Source: Bacteroidaceae bacterium
GTDB lineage: Bacteria > Bacteroidota > Bacteroidia > Bacteroidales > Bacteroidaceae
Reading direction: 5' to 3'
Assembly: GCA_017470425.1 (NCBI GenBank)
Contig: JAFUYT010000021.1
Span: 124,001 to 188,000 of the forward strand
DNA length: 64,000 bases
Of the stretch, positions 40,642 to 48,910 are shown in pieces. The first letter of the stretch is position 1. Every line of letters starts with the position of its first letter. The notes below the pieces were generated by a model. That model did no database searches. It saw only the letters and a list, made by a program, of their open reading frames with translations, and had not been told where the DNA came from. The translations under genes were made by a program, and so were the position numbers.

Positions 40642-42798
40642 ATGAAACGACTCTTTACTCTTCTCGCTCTGGTGAGCATCGCGGCGACCTCTGTGTTCGC
40701 CGACAAGACCGTGTATATTCCGCGGTCATGGTCCTACAACGCCTCGACGCAGGAATACACCGAGGGCGGGAACAGCGACCTGCAGTGGTCCTACAACCGC
40801 AGCAAGCAGTCGGAGAACTGCATCATCTTCTGGCAGAAAGGCTTCGGCGACGACCCCTCGAAGGCTCCGCGCCTGGACGGCGTGGATATGACGGTCGATG
40901 TGGATGCCGTGCTGCGCGTGGCGGAGACGTGCTACGACCTGAACGTGAACCGTCTGGGCTTCTCGAGCAGCAATATGCGCGAGAAGTACAAGATCATCAT
41001 CCTGATGAACTACACGACGACGTGGACATGCTACGGCGGCGGCTACGACTTCGTCTGTAGTGCCCTGTGGCTGAACCCCGCGACGGTGAAGCCCGCGGGC
41101 CATTCGCTGGCTCACGAGGTAGGCCACTCCTTCCACTACATGAGCTTCGCCGAGCACGCGGGCTACCAGAACTCCACGACCGACAACACGGGCTTCCACC
41201 TCTCCTGCGGCAACGGCCAGGCCATCTGGGAGCAGACGGCGCAGTGGCAGGCCAACCAGGCCTACCCGGAGCTGATGTTCGACCAGAGCGTGAACGTGTT
41301 CCGCAACTCCCACAACTACGCCTTCTCCCACGAGTGGCACCGCTACCAGAGCTACTGGTTCCACTACTACCTCTGTCAGTACTACGATGACATCACCACC
41401 GTGGCACAGGTCTGGAGCACCCCGATGACGGGACAGTCCGATGGCAACGCCACCGACTTCAACAGCGCGCTCATGAAGCTGAAGTCGCTCTCTGCGCGCG
41501 ACCTCTACAAGCTCTACTTCGACTACGCCTGCCGCATGGCCACGTATGACATCGAGGTCTGCCGCCCTTACCGCGACGGCAACATCGGCGACTTCAACTA
41601 CCGCTGCGTGCTAACCGACGACGACCAGTACCAGGTGGCCCTCTTCTCCTGTCCGCAGGGCACGGGCTTCAACGTCATCCCGCTGGAAGTGCCCGCGGCA
41701 GGCACCGAGGTGACGACCTCGCTGACGGGTCTCCCCGTGGGCAGCGCCCTGCTCGATGCCGACCCGGGCGAGTTCCTCAACGGCGACTCCCGCGCCGAAA
41801 CCATCGAGCGCCGCAACTACGTCAACGGCGGCCCCCGCGCCGCCCGCGGCTTCCGCATGGGCTACGTGGCGCTGATGCAGGACGGCACGCGCCGCTACTT
41901 CGCTGAGGACAGCGTCTATTGTCAGGGCACCACCACCGCCACGGCCGACTACGCCTTCACCGTCCCCGAGGGTGTCAGCCGCCTGTGGCTGGTCATCTCT
42001 CCAGCGCTGAAGAACTATTTCGTCCATAAGTGGGACGACAGCATCGAGAAGGACGACATGTGGCCCTACCGCTTCCGCCTCCAGGGCACCGACATCGGCA
42101 CGCGCGCCACCGTCTATGCCGAGCCGACGCTCGACGGGCGCGCGCTGGCCGACGCCACCTTCACCTATGATGTCACCTTCCCGCGCGATGCCTCCTACTA
42201 CAGCGGCATCACCATCGCCGTGGGCGGCAAGGCCGCAGCCACACTCGGCACCGCCTTCCAGATGAGCCCCTCCGGCATCAACGCAAAGATGCAGGCCTGG
42301 AGCGCACAGGGGCCCGCCAACGGCAAGATCGTCTTATACGCCGCCGACGCCGACGGCAGCCTGGCCGCGAGCGGCTCCACCGCCAACGGCTACGGCCACT
42401 GGTTCAACGCCCAGGGCACCGTCTCGTCTTTCGCCGACGGCGTCCTCTACTCCGAGTTCTCGCCCTCGCAGCTGCTGTTCTCCCTCGGCCAGAGCCCCGG
42501 CAAATGTGCCGAAGGCAGCACCTACACCATCCGTCAGGCACTGCGCTACCGCAAGAACCCTCGCGAGTACGCCCAGGCGAACTTCATCTTCCACATCACC
42601 GTCGGCGGCTCCACCGCATCGGCCATCCTGCGCGAGATTGACTACACCAACCCCGACCTCGTTGGCATCAGCCTCCCCGACGCCGACGCCGCAACCAGCA
42701 CGCCCGAGGCTCCCATCTACGACCTCCAGGGCCGCCGCCTCGCCACGCTCCGGAAGGGCATCAACATCGTGGGCGGTCGCAAGATCATCGTGAAATAG
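40642..42798 (+). CDS. secreted zincin-like (DUF6055-type) protein with secretion tail
   Basis: This 718-residue protein has a signal peptide (MKRLFTLLALVSIAATSVFA). About residues 20-310 form a domain with SENCIIFWQKGFGDDPSKAP, YKIIILMNYTTTWTCYGGG and the zinc-type motif SLAHEVGHSFHYM (HExxH near residue 158). WEQTAQWQANQAYPELMF and FSHEWHRYQSYWF follow. The pattern fits DUF6055-like predicted metallohydrolases; activity is inferred from the motif only. Beta-sandwich regions follow and the end is YDLQGRRLATLRKGINIVGG...IIVK, a type IX-like tail. It lies 42 bp after CotH and 9 bp before GH43. Confidence 0.78.
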   Translation: MKRLFTLLALVSIAATSVFADKTVYIPRSWSYNASTQEYTEGGNSDLQWSYNRSKQSENCIIFWQKGFGDDPSKAPRLDGVDMTVDVDAVLRVAETCYDLNVNRLGFSSSNMREKYKIIILMNYTTTWTCYGGGYDFVCSALWLNPATVKPAGHSLAHEVGHSFHYMSFAEHAGYQNSTTDNTGFHLSCGNGQAIWEQTAQWQANQAYPELMFDQSVNVFRNSHNYAFSHEWHRYQSYWFHYYLCQYYDDITTVAQVWSTPMTGQSDGNATDFNSALMKLKSLSARDLYKLYFDYACRMATYDIEVCRPYRDGNIGDFNYRCVLTDDDQYQVALFSCPQGTGFNVIPLEVPAAGTEVTTSLTGLPVGSALLDADPGEFLNGDSRAETIERRNYVNGGPRAARGFRMGYVALMQDGTRRYFAEDSVYCQGTTTATADYAFTVPEGVSRLWLVISPALKNYFVHKWDDSIEKDDMWPYRFRLQGTDIGTRATVYAEPTLDGRALADATFTYDVTFPRDASYYSGITIAVGGKAAATLGTAFQMSPSGINAKMQAWSAQGPANGKIVLYAADADGSLAASGSTANGYGHWFNAQGTVSSFADGVLYSEFSPSQLLFSLGQSPGKCAEGSTYTIRQALRYRKNPREYAQANFIFHITVGGSTASAILREIDYTNPDLVGISLPDADAATSTPEAPIYDLQGRRLATLRKGINIVGGRKIIVK

Positions 42799-42807
42799 TC
42801 CGCGCCC

Positions 42808-45699
42808 ATGTCTGTCCGCACAAGATTGTTCTGCCTGCTGCTGTCGGCACCGCTGATCGCTGGTGCCCAGCCGCAGGGCAGCACTCAGCCGGCGAGCACC
42901 GCGCCGACGACCGCACGCTGGAACACCCCCAGCGCCGCCAATCCGCTGGTGCCCGGCTACTTCGCCGACCCCACGCTGCGCCGCTTCGGCGACACCTACT
43001 ACCTCTACGCCACCACCGACGGCACCGGCAACGGCTACGGACCGCCGCAGGTGTGGGTGAGCCGCGACTTCGTGAACTGGCAGAACATCGTGATGAACTG
43101 GCCCACGACGGAGGTCGTCTGGGCCCCCGACGTGGTGCAACAGCCCGACGGCCGCTACCGCTACTACTACTGCGAGCCCTGCAACATCAGCGTCGGCGAG
43201 AGCACCTCGCCCATCGGCCCCTGGCACAACCTGCTGGGCGCCGACGACGCCGTGCTGGTGCCCGACCGCTACGTCCACAACGCCATCACGCTCGACCCGC
43301 AGCTGTTCCGGGACGACGACGGCTCGGAGTACCTCTACTTCACCACGTGGGGCATCTACAAGGGCTTCGGCTGCGGCGTGGCCAAGCTGCGTCAGCCCAC
43401 TGTCCAGCCTCCATCCGGTGATGCCCGCTACTGGCGCGAGGACGCGCCGTTCCCGATCGCCGCGGACACGTTCTTCTCGGAGCGCCGCCTCATCCCCAAC
43501 ACGGAGCTGAAGGACATTTTCGAGGCGCCCTTCGTGTTCAAGCGCGGCTCGACCTACTATTTCACCTACTCCTCTGGCTCCTGCCACGACGCCTCCTACC
43601 GCGTGCAGTACGCCACCTCGGACACCGGCCCCATGGGACCCTTCCGCTACAAGGGCTGCATCCTGGCCACCAACGATGACCAGACGGTGCACGGCCCCGG
43701 GCACCACTCCATCCTGGAGGCCGACGGCCACTACTACATCATCTACCACCGCCACAACCTGCCGCGTAGCGTGCACGGCTTCAACCGCCAGGTGTGCATC
43801 GACGAGCTGCGCTTCGACGAGAGCGGCGACATCCTCCCCGTGACACCGTCGCACGACGCCCGGGGCGTGGCGCTCCTCGCCGCCCGTGCCGCCCGCCGTG
43901 CGCCCCGCAACCTGGCCTTCGGCGCGCGGGTGACAGCCTCATCGAGCTACGACGAATGGTTCCGCCCGGAGTACGCTGTCGATGACAACAACGCCACACT
44001 GTGGCGCGCACGCCACACCAACTGGGGCCGCCCCGGCGGGCACCACGACGAGTGGCTGCAGATCGACCTGGGACGCGCGATGCGCTTCACGGAGGTGTGG
44101 ACGCAGTTCGAGTACGCCACCTTCTTCTACCAGTACCGCATCGAGACCTCCACCGACGGCACCCACTGGACGCTCTTCGCCGACCGTACCGGCAACCGTA
44201 CGCCCGGTTCCCCAATGATCGACCGCCGCAAGGCGAAGGCGCGCTACCTGCGCATCACCATCACCGACACCCAGAAGAACGGCCACCTGCCCGCCATCTG
44301 GAACGTGAAGGTGTGGTCGCAGGCCCCGCAGCTGCCCTACCCCACCCCGCCGCAGGCATCCTCCTATCCCGGCATGGATCGCCAGGATGTCACGCCCGCT
44401 GAGCGCAGCACCCGGGCCGCGGACATCACACTCTCTGCCGCCGACGTGGCCGCAGAGCGGACTGCACCCTTCGACGTGAGCGAGGTCAGCGGCGGCGCCG
44501 AAGACGCCCTCCTCTTCCGCGCCAACAAGCCCCTTCGTGCCCGCGTGAAGGACGGGCGCTGGGCTTTCTTCTTCAACGGCACGCAGACGCTCACCAGCTC
44601 CACTCCGCTGCCCGCACCCTACCGTTACAACAGCCCCTACACCATCGCGGTCTGGGTGCTGCCTACACGCGTAGGCCCCGTCTCCACGCTCGTCTCGCTG
44701 AGTACCTCGCGCGCCGACCTGGCGACGACGGAGCTACGCCTGGGCACCGACCCCGCCACGGGCCTCCTCCACCACAATGGCTCCTTCGAGAGCTGCGGCG
44801 CGCCGGAGGCGACGAAGGCGTGCGAGGGTGCCTGGCACCACGTGCTCGTGAGCTTCGACGGTTGGATGGAGCGCGTCTGGCTCGACGGCGAGCTGCTCCA
44901 CGAGCAGAACAACTTCCTCATGCTCCGCCCCGAGGGGCACATCACCATCGGTGCCGACGGCGGCGCCACGAATCATTTCATGGGCTACATCGCCGACGTG
45001 CGCATCACACCGACAGCCACCACCGCCGAGGAGGCGCGCGCACGCTACGAGGCCGAACGCCTCGCTGCCGTGCCCTCGCTGGGCGACGATGACTTCGAGG
45101 AGATCGACCCCGACAGCAAGTTTACGCTCCCCGCCGACTGGCAGCTCTGCTACGAGAGCCGCGCGCCGCAGACGCTCTCTGCCACCAACGGCGACTTCAA
45201 CGACAGCCCCCTCCGCCACGGCGGCATCGCCTGCCAGAAGATGGAAGGGGACTTCGTGGCGATGGTCACCATAGATGACATGGAGGGCCTCGCCGAGCAC
45301 CGCATCACGGCCTACAACGAAGGCGGCCTCCTCGTAGCGGCCCTGCCCGAGGACACCCCTGCCACCGACGGCGTGCACCGCACCGATACCACCTACTACC
45401 ACCTCGGCGCCTTCCCGCTCTACAACTGCGGCAATATGCTGACCGTCCTCAGCCACCGCGGCCGCCCGCAGTACCCCAACTACAAGGGCTACGCCTTCGA
45501 CCGGCTCCTCCAGTTCGAGCGTCGCGGCGGGCAGCTCTTCGCGCGCACCAGCGCCGACGGCGTGACATGGAGCAACATGCCCGGCTCGCCCATTGAGGTG
45601 AGGGCGCGGCGCCTGGCCGTAGGCATCTACCAGACCACCTACACCGCCACCCCCTCCTGGGTCCGCCTCCGCGACCTCGTCATCTACCGTCCGCAGTAG
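42808..45699 (+). CDS. GH43-family glycosidase with F5/8-type and LamG-type domains
   Basis: This 963-residue exported protein has a short signal peptide (LFCLLLSAPLIAGAQ). The five-bladed GH43 domain (about 45-355) shows PGYFADPTLRRFGDTYYLYA (general-base Asp near 51), VVWAPDVV, DPQLFRDDDGSEYLYFTTWG, DIFEAPFVFKRGSTYYFTYS (acid Glu near 239) and VHGPGHHSILE. About 365-505 is an F5/8-type C (discoidin) module (YAVDDNNATLWRARHTNWG, LQIDLG, RYLRITITDTQ). About 560-745 is a concanavalin/LamG-like domain (YNSPYTIAVWVLPT, LFHHNGSF-like LLHHNGSFESC). A last beta-domain fills 770-963. It probably cleaves arabinose or xylose linkages. There is no YDLSGR tail. Confidence 0.88.
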   Translation: MSVRTRLFCLLLSAPLIAGAQPQGSTQPASTAPTTARWNTPSAANPLVPGYFADPTLRRFGDTYYLYATTDGTGNGYGPPQVWVSRDFVNWQNIVMNWPTTEVVWAPDVVQQPDGRYRYYYCEPCNISVGESTSPIGPWHNLLGADDAVLVPDRYVHNAITLDPQLFRDDDGSEYLYFTTWGIYKGFGCGVAKLRQPTVQPPSGDARYWREDAPFPIAADTFFSERRLIPNTELKDIFEAPFVFKRGSTYYFTYSSGSCHDASYRVQYATSDTGPMGPFRYKGCILATNDDQTVHGPGHHSILEADGHYYIIYHRHNLPRSVHGFNRQVCIDELRFDESGDILPVTPSHDARGVALLAARAARRAPRNLAFGARVTASSSYDEWFRPEYAVDDNNATLWRARHTNWGRPGGHHDEWLQIDLGRAMRFTEVWTQFEYATFFYQYRIETSTDGTHWTLFADRTGNRTPGSPMIDRRKAKARYLRITITDTQKNGHLPAIWNVKVWSQAPQLPYPTPPQASSYPGMDRQDVTPAERSTRAADITLSAADVAAERTAPFDVSEVSGGAEDALLFRANKPLRARVKDGRWAFFFNGTQTLTSSTPLPAPYRYNSPYTIAVWVLPTRVGPVSTLVSLSTSRADLATTELRLGTDPATGLLHHNGSFESCGAPEATKACEGAWHHVLVSFDGWMERVWLDGELLHEQNNFLMLRPEGHITIGADGGATNHFMGYIADVRITPTATTAEEARARYEAERLAAVPSLGDDDFEEIDPDSKFTLPADWQLCYESRAPQTLSATNGDFNDSPLRHGGIACQKMEGDFVAMVTIDDMEGLAEHRITAYNEGGLLVAALPEDTPATDGVHRTDTTYYHLGAFPLYNCGNMLTVLSHRGRPQYPNYKGYAFDRLLQFERRGGQLFARTSADGVTWSNMPGSPIEVRARRLAVGIYQTTYTATPSWVRLRDLVIYRPQ

Positions 45700-45982
45700 A
45701 TGCGAAAATAGCAAATGTTACGGCGGCACACCGGCACTGCGGCACACTGGCACTTATGAAAGAGACACGGTGTACATACATCGTGTTGCAACGCTGGAAC
45801 ACTGGAACAGCGAGAGCAGAGTGTTTTTTGAATTTCTTGAAAAAAGTTCCTCAGACATTCGAAAAGCGCAATGGCAATGTGATAACCTTTGCAGCATCAA
45901 AAATCAACGCAGCACGCTGCATCGCCCTTCGCAGCGTGCTCCGAAAGCCAACGCACCACGGTGCGTGAAAAAAGCCCCTATT
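45700..45982. other. intergenic region before the small peptide gene
   Basis: This stretch carries GC-biased short repeats (CGGCACACCGGCACTG, GCGGCACACTGGCAC at 45720-45755) and two neighbouring hairpins. AGCACGCTGC pairs with GCAGCGTGCT (45911-45920 with 45931-45940), and ACGCAC pairs with GTGCGT (45951-45966). No gene other than the peptide that follows could be supported. Confidence 0.5.
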
Positions 45983-46111
45983 ATGAAAGAATCGACCAAG
46001 AAGACACTGAAGGGGATTGGCGAAGTGATAGTAACTATACTCACGGCACTGCCCACCACGCTGGGAGCGCACGCCGCCATCTGTCAAGATGGGAGGCTGA
46101 AAGTCAGCTAG
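45983..46111 (+). CDS. smalltalk-like short peptide
   Basis: This is a 42-residue frame from ATG 45983: MKESTKKTLKGIGEVIVTIL, then TALPTTLGAHAAICQDG. It resembles the Bacteroidetes smalltalk protein family (about 30-40 residues, a Lys-rich start, one hydrophobic helix, a TALATTLG-like end), of unknown function. Those are usually next to HU-like DNA-binding genes; none is seen here, and the hydrophilic C-terminal extension (ICQDGRLKVS) is unusual. Two hairpins precede it. The assignment is by pattern memory only. Confidence 0.55.
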   Translation: MKESTKKTLKGIGEVIVTILTALPTTLGAHAAICQDGRLKVS

Positions 46112-46145
46112 GCTGACGATTGTACCAAGGACAGAGACGAGAGAA

Positions 46146-46180
46146 AGAGCGGCGCAGCTGGAAGGGCTGCACCGCTCTCT
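46146..46180 (-). terminator. terminator hairpin after the DUF4859 gene
   Basis: The 13-bp stem AGAGCGGCGCAGC (46146-46158) pairs with GCTGCACCGCTCT (46167-46179), with one mismatch, and an 8-base loop. It is followed on the minus strand by TTTCTC. It lies about 50 bp after the DUF4859 gene stop. Confidence 0.6.
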
Positions 46181-46229
46181 GTATTTGCCGCTCTGGGCGG
46201 ACGGTATGGCCGCCTCAGTGGGGCGGGGA

Positions 46230-48656
46230 TTACTTCACGATGTACTTGCGGCCGTCGCGGATGTAGATGCCGCGGCGGGGCTGGGCGACCTGGCGACCGC
46301 TGAGGTCATAGATGCGGGCTGCGGCGGGCGTGGCTGCGCTGACGGCATCGATGCCGACATAGATATTCGTAGATACGAACTTCGCGTAATAGACGTACTG
46401 CTTGTTGTTCACCTCGAAGCAGAACTGGGCGTTGACGTTGTAGTCTTCTGGCACAGGATCATTGGAGAAAGTGGAGATGACGAAGCCGTCTCCTTCCTCC
46501 TCGACCATGAGGATGTATGAACCATAGCTGTCATAACCGCCATCGGCGGCAAAGCTGAGGCCGTTCTCGCAGTTGACACCTTCGCCATAGACGCCGTCGG
46601 ACTGCAGGGCGCGGAGGTAGTAGTTATCCGGCGAGAGCAGGTCTGCGGTCTCCACGCCGAGAGCCTCGGCCGCCTTGGCAAGGTCGATGGGCACGGTGAT
46701 GTCTTCCAAGTCGAAGGGCACGACGATGTTCTCGCTGCCGACGATCTCCTTCTCTTCGAGGCTCTCTACGAAGGAGAGCTTGATGTTCAGGGTGATCATC
46801 TTGTTGGTGGCTTCGTTCACGAGGAAGAGCTGGGTGGTGAAGACATCGCCGATGGCGTTGCGGTTCGGGTGCTGGAAGAAGCGGAGGATGCTGTTATCCA
46901 CCCAGCAGATGCCCACGCGGGCATCGGCATCGCCCCACACGCTGACGCGGCCGTCCTTGTTGAGCCAGAAGCCGGGCTTCGGGTCGCAGGAATAGGCTTT
47001 GCTATAGTCGCCCTTCACGACGGCCACGCTGTCGATATTCAGGCCGTAGAGCTCCGGTGTGGCGGTGCCAAGGACAGCCTCAAGATTCTCTGCGGGGATG
47101 GTGATGAGGTCGAGCGGTGCGTAGCTGTTGTCCAGAAGAGCCTGCACGGCGAAGGTGCGAGTCTCTACGCTCTCGAACTCGTAGTCCACCTTCTTGGGCT
47201 CCACGATCTTCAGAGTGACGTTGTACTGATAGTAGTTCGTGGCGTTGGTGAAGTAGAGGCTGGCCGTGAGTTCATCACCCACCTGGCGTGTGCCGGGCTT
47301 GTGGCCTACATTCAGGACAGAGTAATCGTTGGCGGTGGCGGGTTCGATGTAGAAGGCGCCGTTGGCATAGGCGACGACCGTTCCCACTTCCGTGAGCCAC
47401 CAGCCGCCGTTGTTGGCTGTGGATGCGCCGAAGTTGTCCTTGTCATCGAGGGCTACCAGCCCCACGGCGCTCACCTCGCAGCCGAGGGCTGCGGCGATGG
47501 CCTCCATATCGGGCTTGGCCTGTACGGCTGCCCAGTCGCTGAGGGGTTCCTGCTCGAGCACGACGGTCTCCTCGCCCACCTTCGTGTAGTCGGCGAGTCC
47601 GTTGCCGGCCTCCTTCTCGAGGATGTTCAGGCTGTACTTGATGCGGTAGGCTTTCTCGCCGTAGATGATATAGATGTAGGTGAAGTACTTCTCGTTGTCC
47701 TTGCAGGAGCCGGGGTACTGACCCAGGTTGCAGGTGAGCGAATCCTTCTCTGCATCGTAGGCGAAGGACTCTACGAAGAAGCGGTCTGAATCACCCCAAC
47801 CTGCGGCGGAGCACTCGCCGGTCTCCTGGCCTTCGGCGTTCTGCACGGGACGCACCCACCAGCCGATGCCGCCGGCCGTCGCCTCATTGGAGAGGGAATC
47901 CTTCTTCATGCCGCCGCCGGACTCTACGTCGCCCGTGTTATAGACGGTAGCATAGAGCAACTGTTCCAGCGCCTCGGACATCATATTGGCATCGCTGATG
48001 CCCAGAAGCGTGAGGGCGTCGCCGAGCTTCACCTTCACGGGGTCGCTGTCGTAGCCGCCGCGCGGGTACTGCTCCACGATGACTTCCTGCTCGCCCACGA
48101 TGGTGAGCTTCGACTCTAAGAGCTGGGGCTCGGGAACCTCATAGACGGGCTTAGCGATAACGTTGAGGGTCAGGGCGAAGGTGACGACCTTCTCGTTGAA
48201 GGACAGCGAGATGGTGGTCTCGCCCTTGCTGCCGACCGCCATCATGTTGGGCTTCTGCCCCACGCCGAAGGTGAGCGTCGTGAACTCTTCATCGACTTCG
48301 GGGCTGGCATAGAAGGCGCAGTTTTCAGCGTCGTAGCCCACGGGCATACCGTCGGTGCTCATCCAGAAACCGTGGTTGGCGGCTTCGAGGGCGGCGGCCC
48401 AGGGTGTGCCATTGGCTGCGAAGAGAAGCGTGGCGGGTGTCTCTGCCGTGATGTACTCCTGAATGGCGGCACCGAGCGTAGCAGCGTCTGTGCTGAGAGC
48501 ATTAGCCACCTCCGAGAGGGAGAATTCGATGGGAGCTGCCGACCAGTCCGTCGTCGGGTACTGTTCAGCGCTGCCGCTGAACTGAGCCTGGGCAGAGATG
48601 CCTGCCACGAGGCCGATGACTGCGAAAGCAAGTCGCTTGAAAGTAGTAGTGATCAT
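46230..48656 (-). CDS. secreted DUF4859 repeat protein with secretion tail
   Basis: This 808-residue protein has a signal peptide (MITTTFKRLAFAVIGLVAG, ending near AQA). Four to five repeated units of about 150 residues follow. Each contains a helix-like start (SLSEVANALSTDA, IAAALGCEVSA, AAEALGVETADL), a W/F-rich centre (NHGFWMSTDG, NNGGWWLTEVG, PGFWLNKDGRVSVWGDAD) and a closing strand (FGVGQKPN, NVGHKPGTRQVGDEL, FQHPNRNAIGDVF). This is the DUF4859 pattern, found in Bacteroidetes surface proteins and thought to bind carbohydrate. It ends YDLSGRQVAQPRRGIYIRDG...YIVK. A full promoter lies 62 bp upstream; it is divergent from the zincin-like gene. Confidence 0.82.
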   Translation of the reverse strand: MITTTFKRLAFAVIGLVAGISAQAQFSGSAEQYPTTDWSAAPIEFSLSEVANALSTDAATLGAAIQEYITAETPATLLFAANGTPWAAALEAANHGFWMSTDGMPVGYDAENCAFYASPEVDEEFTTLTFGVGQKPNMMAVGSKGETTISLSFNEKVVTFALTLNVIAKPVYEVPEPQLLESKLTIVGEQEVIVEQYPRGGYDSDPVKVKLGDALTLLGISDANMMSEALEQLLYATVYNTGDVESGGGMKKDSLSNEATAGGIGWWVRPVQNAEGQETGECSAAGWGDSDRFFVESFAYDAEKDSLTCNLGQYPGSCKDNEKYFTYIYIIYGEKAYRIKYSLNILEKEAGNGLADYTKVGEETVVLEQEPLSDWAAVQAKPDMEAIAAALGCEVSAVGLVALDDKDNFGASTANNGGWWLTEVGTVVAYANGAFYIEPATANDYSVLNVGHKPGTRQVGDELTASLYFTNATNYYQYNVTLKIVEPKKVDYEFESVETRTFAVQALLDNSYAPLDLITIPAENLEAVLGTATPELYGLNIDSVAVVKGDYSKAYSCDPKPGFWLNKDGRVSVWGDADARVGICWVDNSILRFFQHPNRNAIGDVFTTQLFLVNEATNKMITLNIKLSFVESLEEKEIVGSENIVVPFDLEDITVPIDLAKAAEALGVETADLLSPDNYYLRALQSDGVYGEGVNCENGLSFAADGGYDSYGSYILMVEEEGDGFVISTFSNDPVPEDYNVNAQFCFEVNNKQYVYYAKFVSTNIYVGIDAVSAATPAAARIYDLSGRQVAQPRRGIYIRDGRKYIVK

Positions 48657-48717
48657 ACCATAGAAATAATTTAGTTAGTTGTTGGAAAAATGTACTTGCT
48701 GAATGTCAATGACACCG

Positions 48718-48750
48718 CAAAAGTACGAAAATATCTTTAACGCCACCAAA
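48718..48750 (-). promoter_or_regulatory. promoter of the DUF4859 gene
   Basis: The minus strand reads TTTG (48750-48747), 21 bp, TACTTTTG (48725-48718). Confidence 0.6.
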
Positions 48751-48859
48751 AAGCGCAAGGAAAAAATCGCGCTAAGGGTGTTTTTTCTGCGCAAAGGGGC
48801 TGTCGAAGGGCCTCGGAAGTCTAAAAATAGAGGCGTAAGAAAAACTTTGTCGGAAAATG

Positions 48860-48891
48860 TTTGCGCGAATGGGCATAAGGTTGTATCTTTG
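48860..48891 (+). promoter_or_regulatory. promoter of the zincin-like gene at 48911
   Basis: TTTG (48860-48863), 20 bp, TATCTTTG (48884-48891), with the ATG 19 bp later. The leader would be very short. Confidence 0.65.
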
Positions 48892-48910
48892 TTGCATAAA
48901 ACTGACCGAA

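Noticed and set aside
42334-43854. 506-codon minus-strand frame across the zincin-like and GH43 genes
   Set aside because: It crosses the junction of two well-supported genes and has no recognisable domain.
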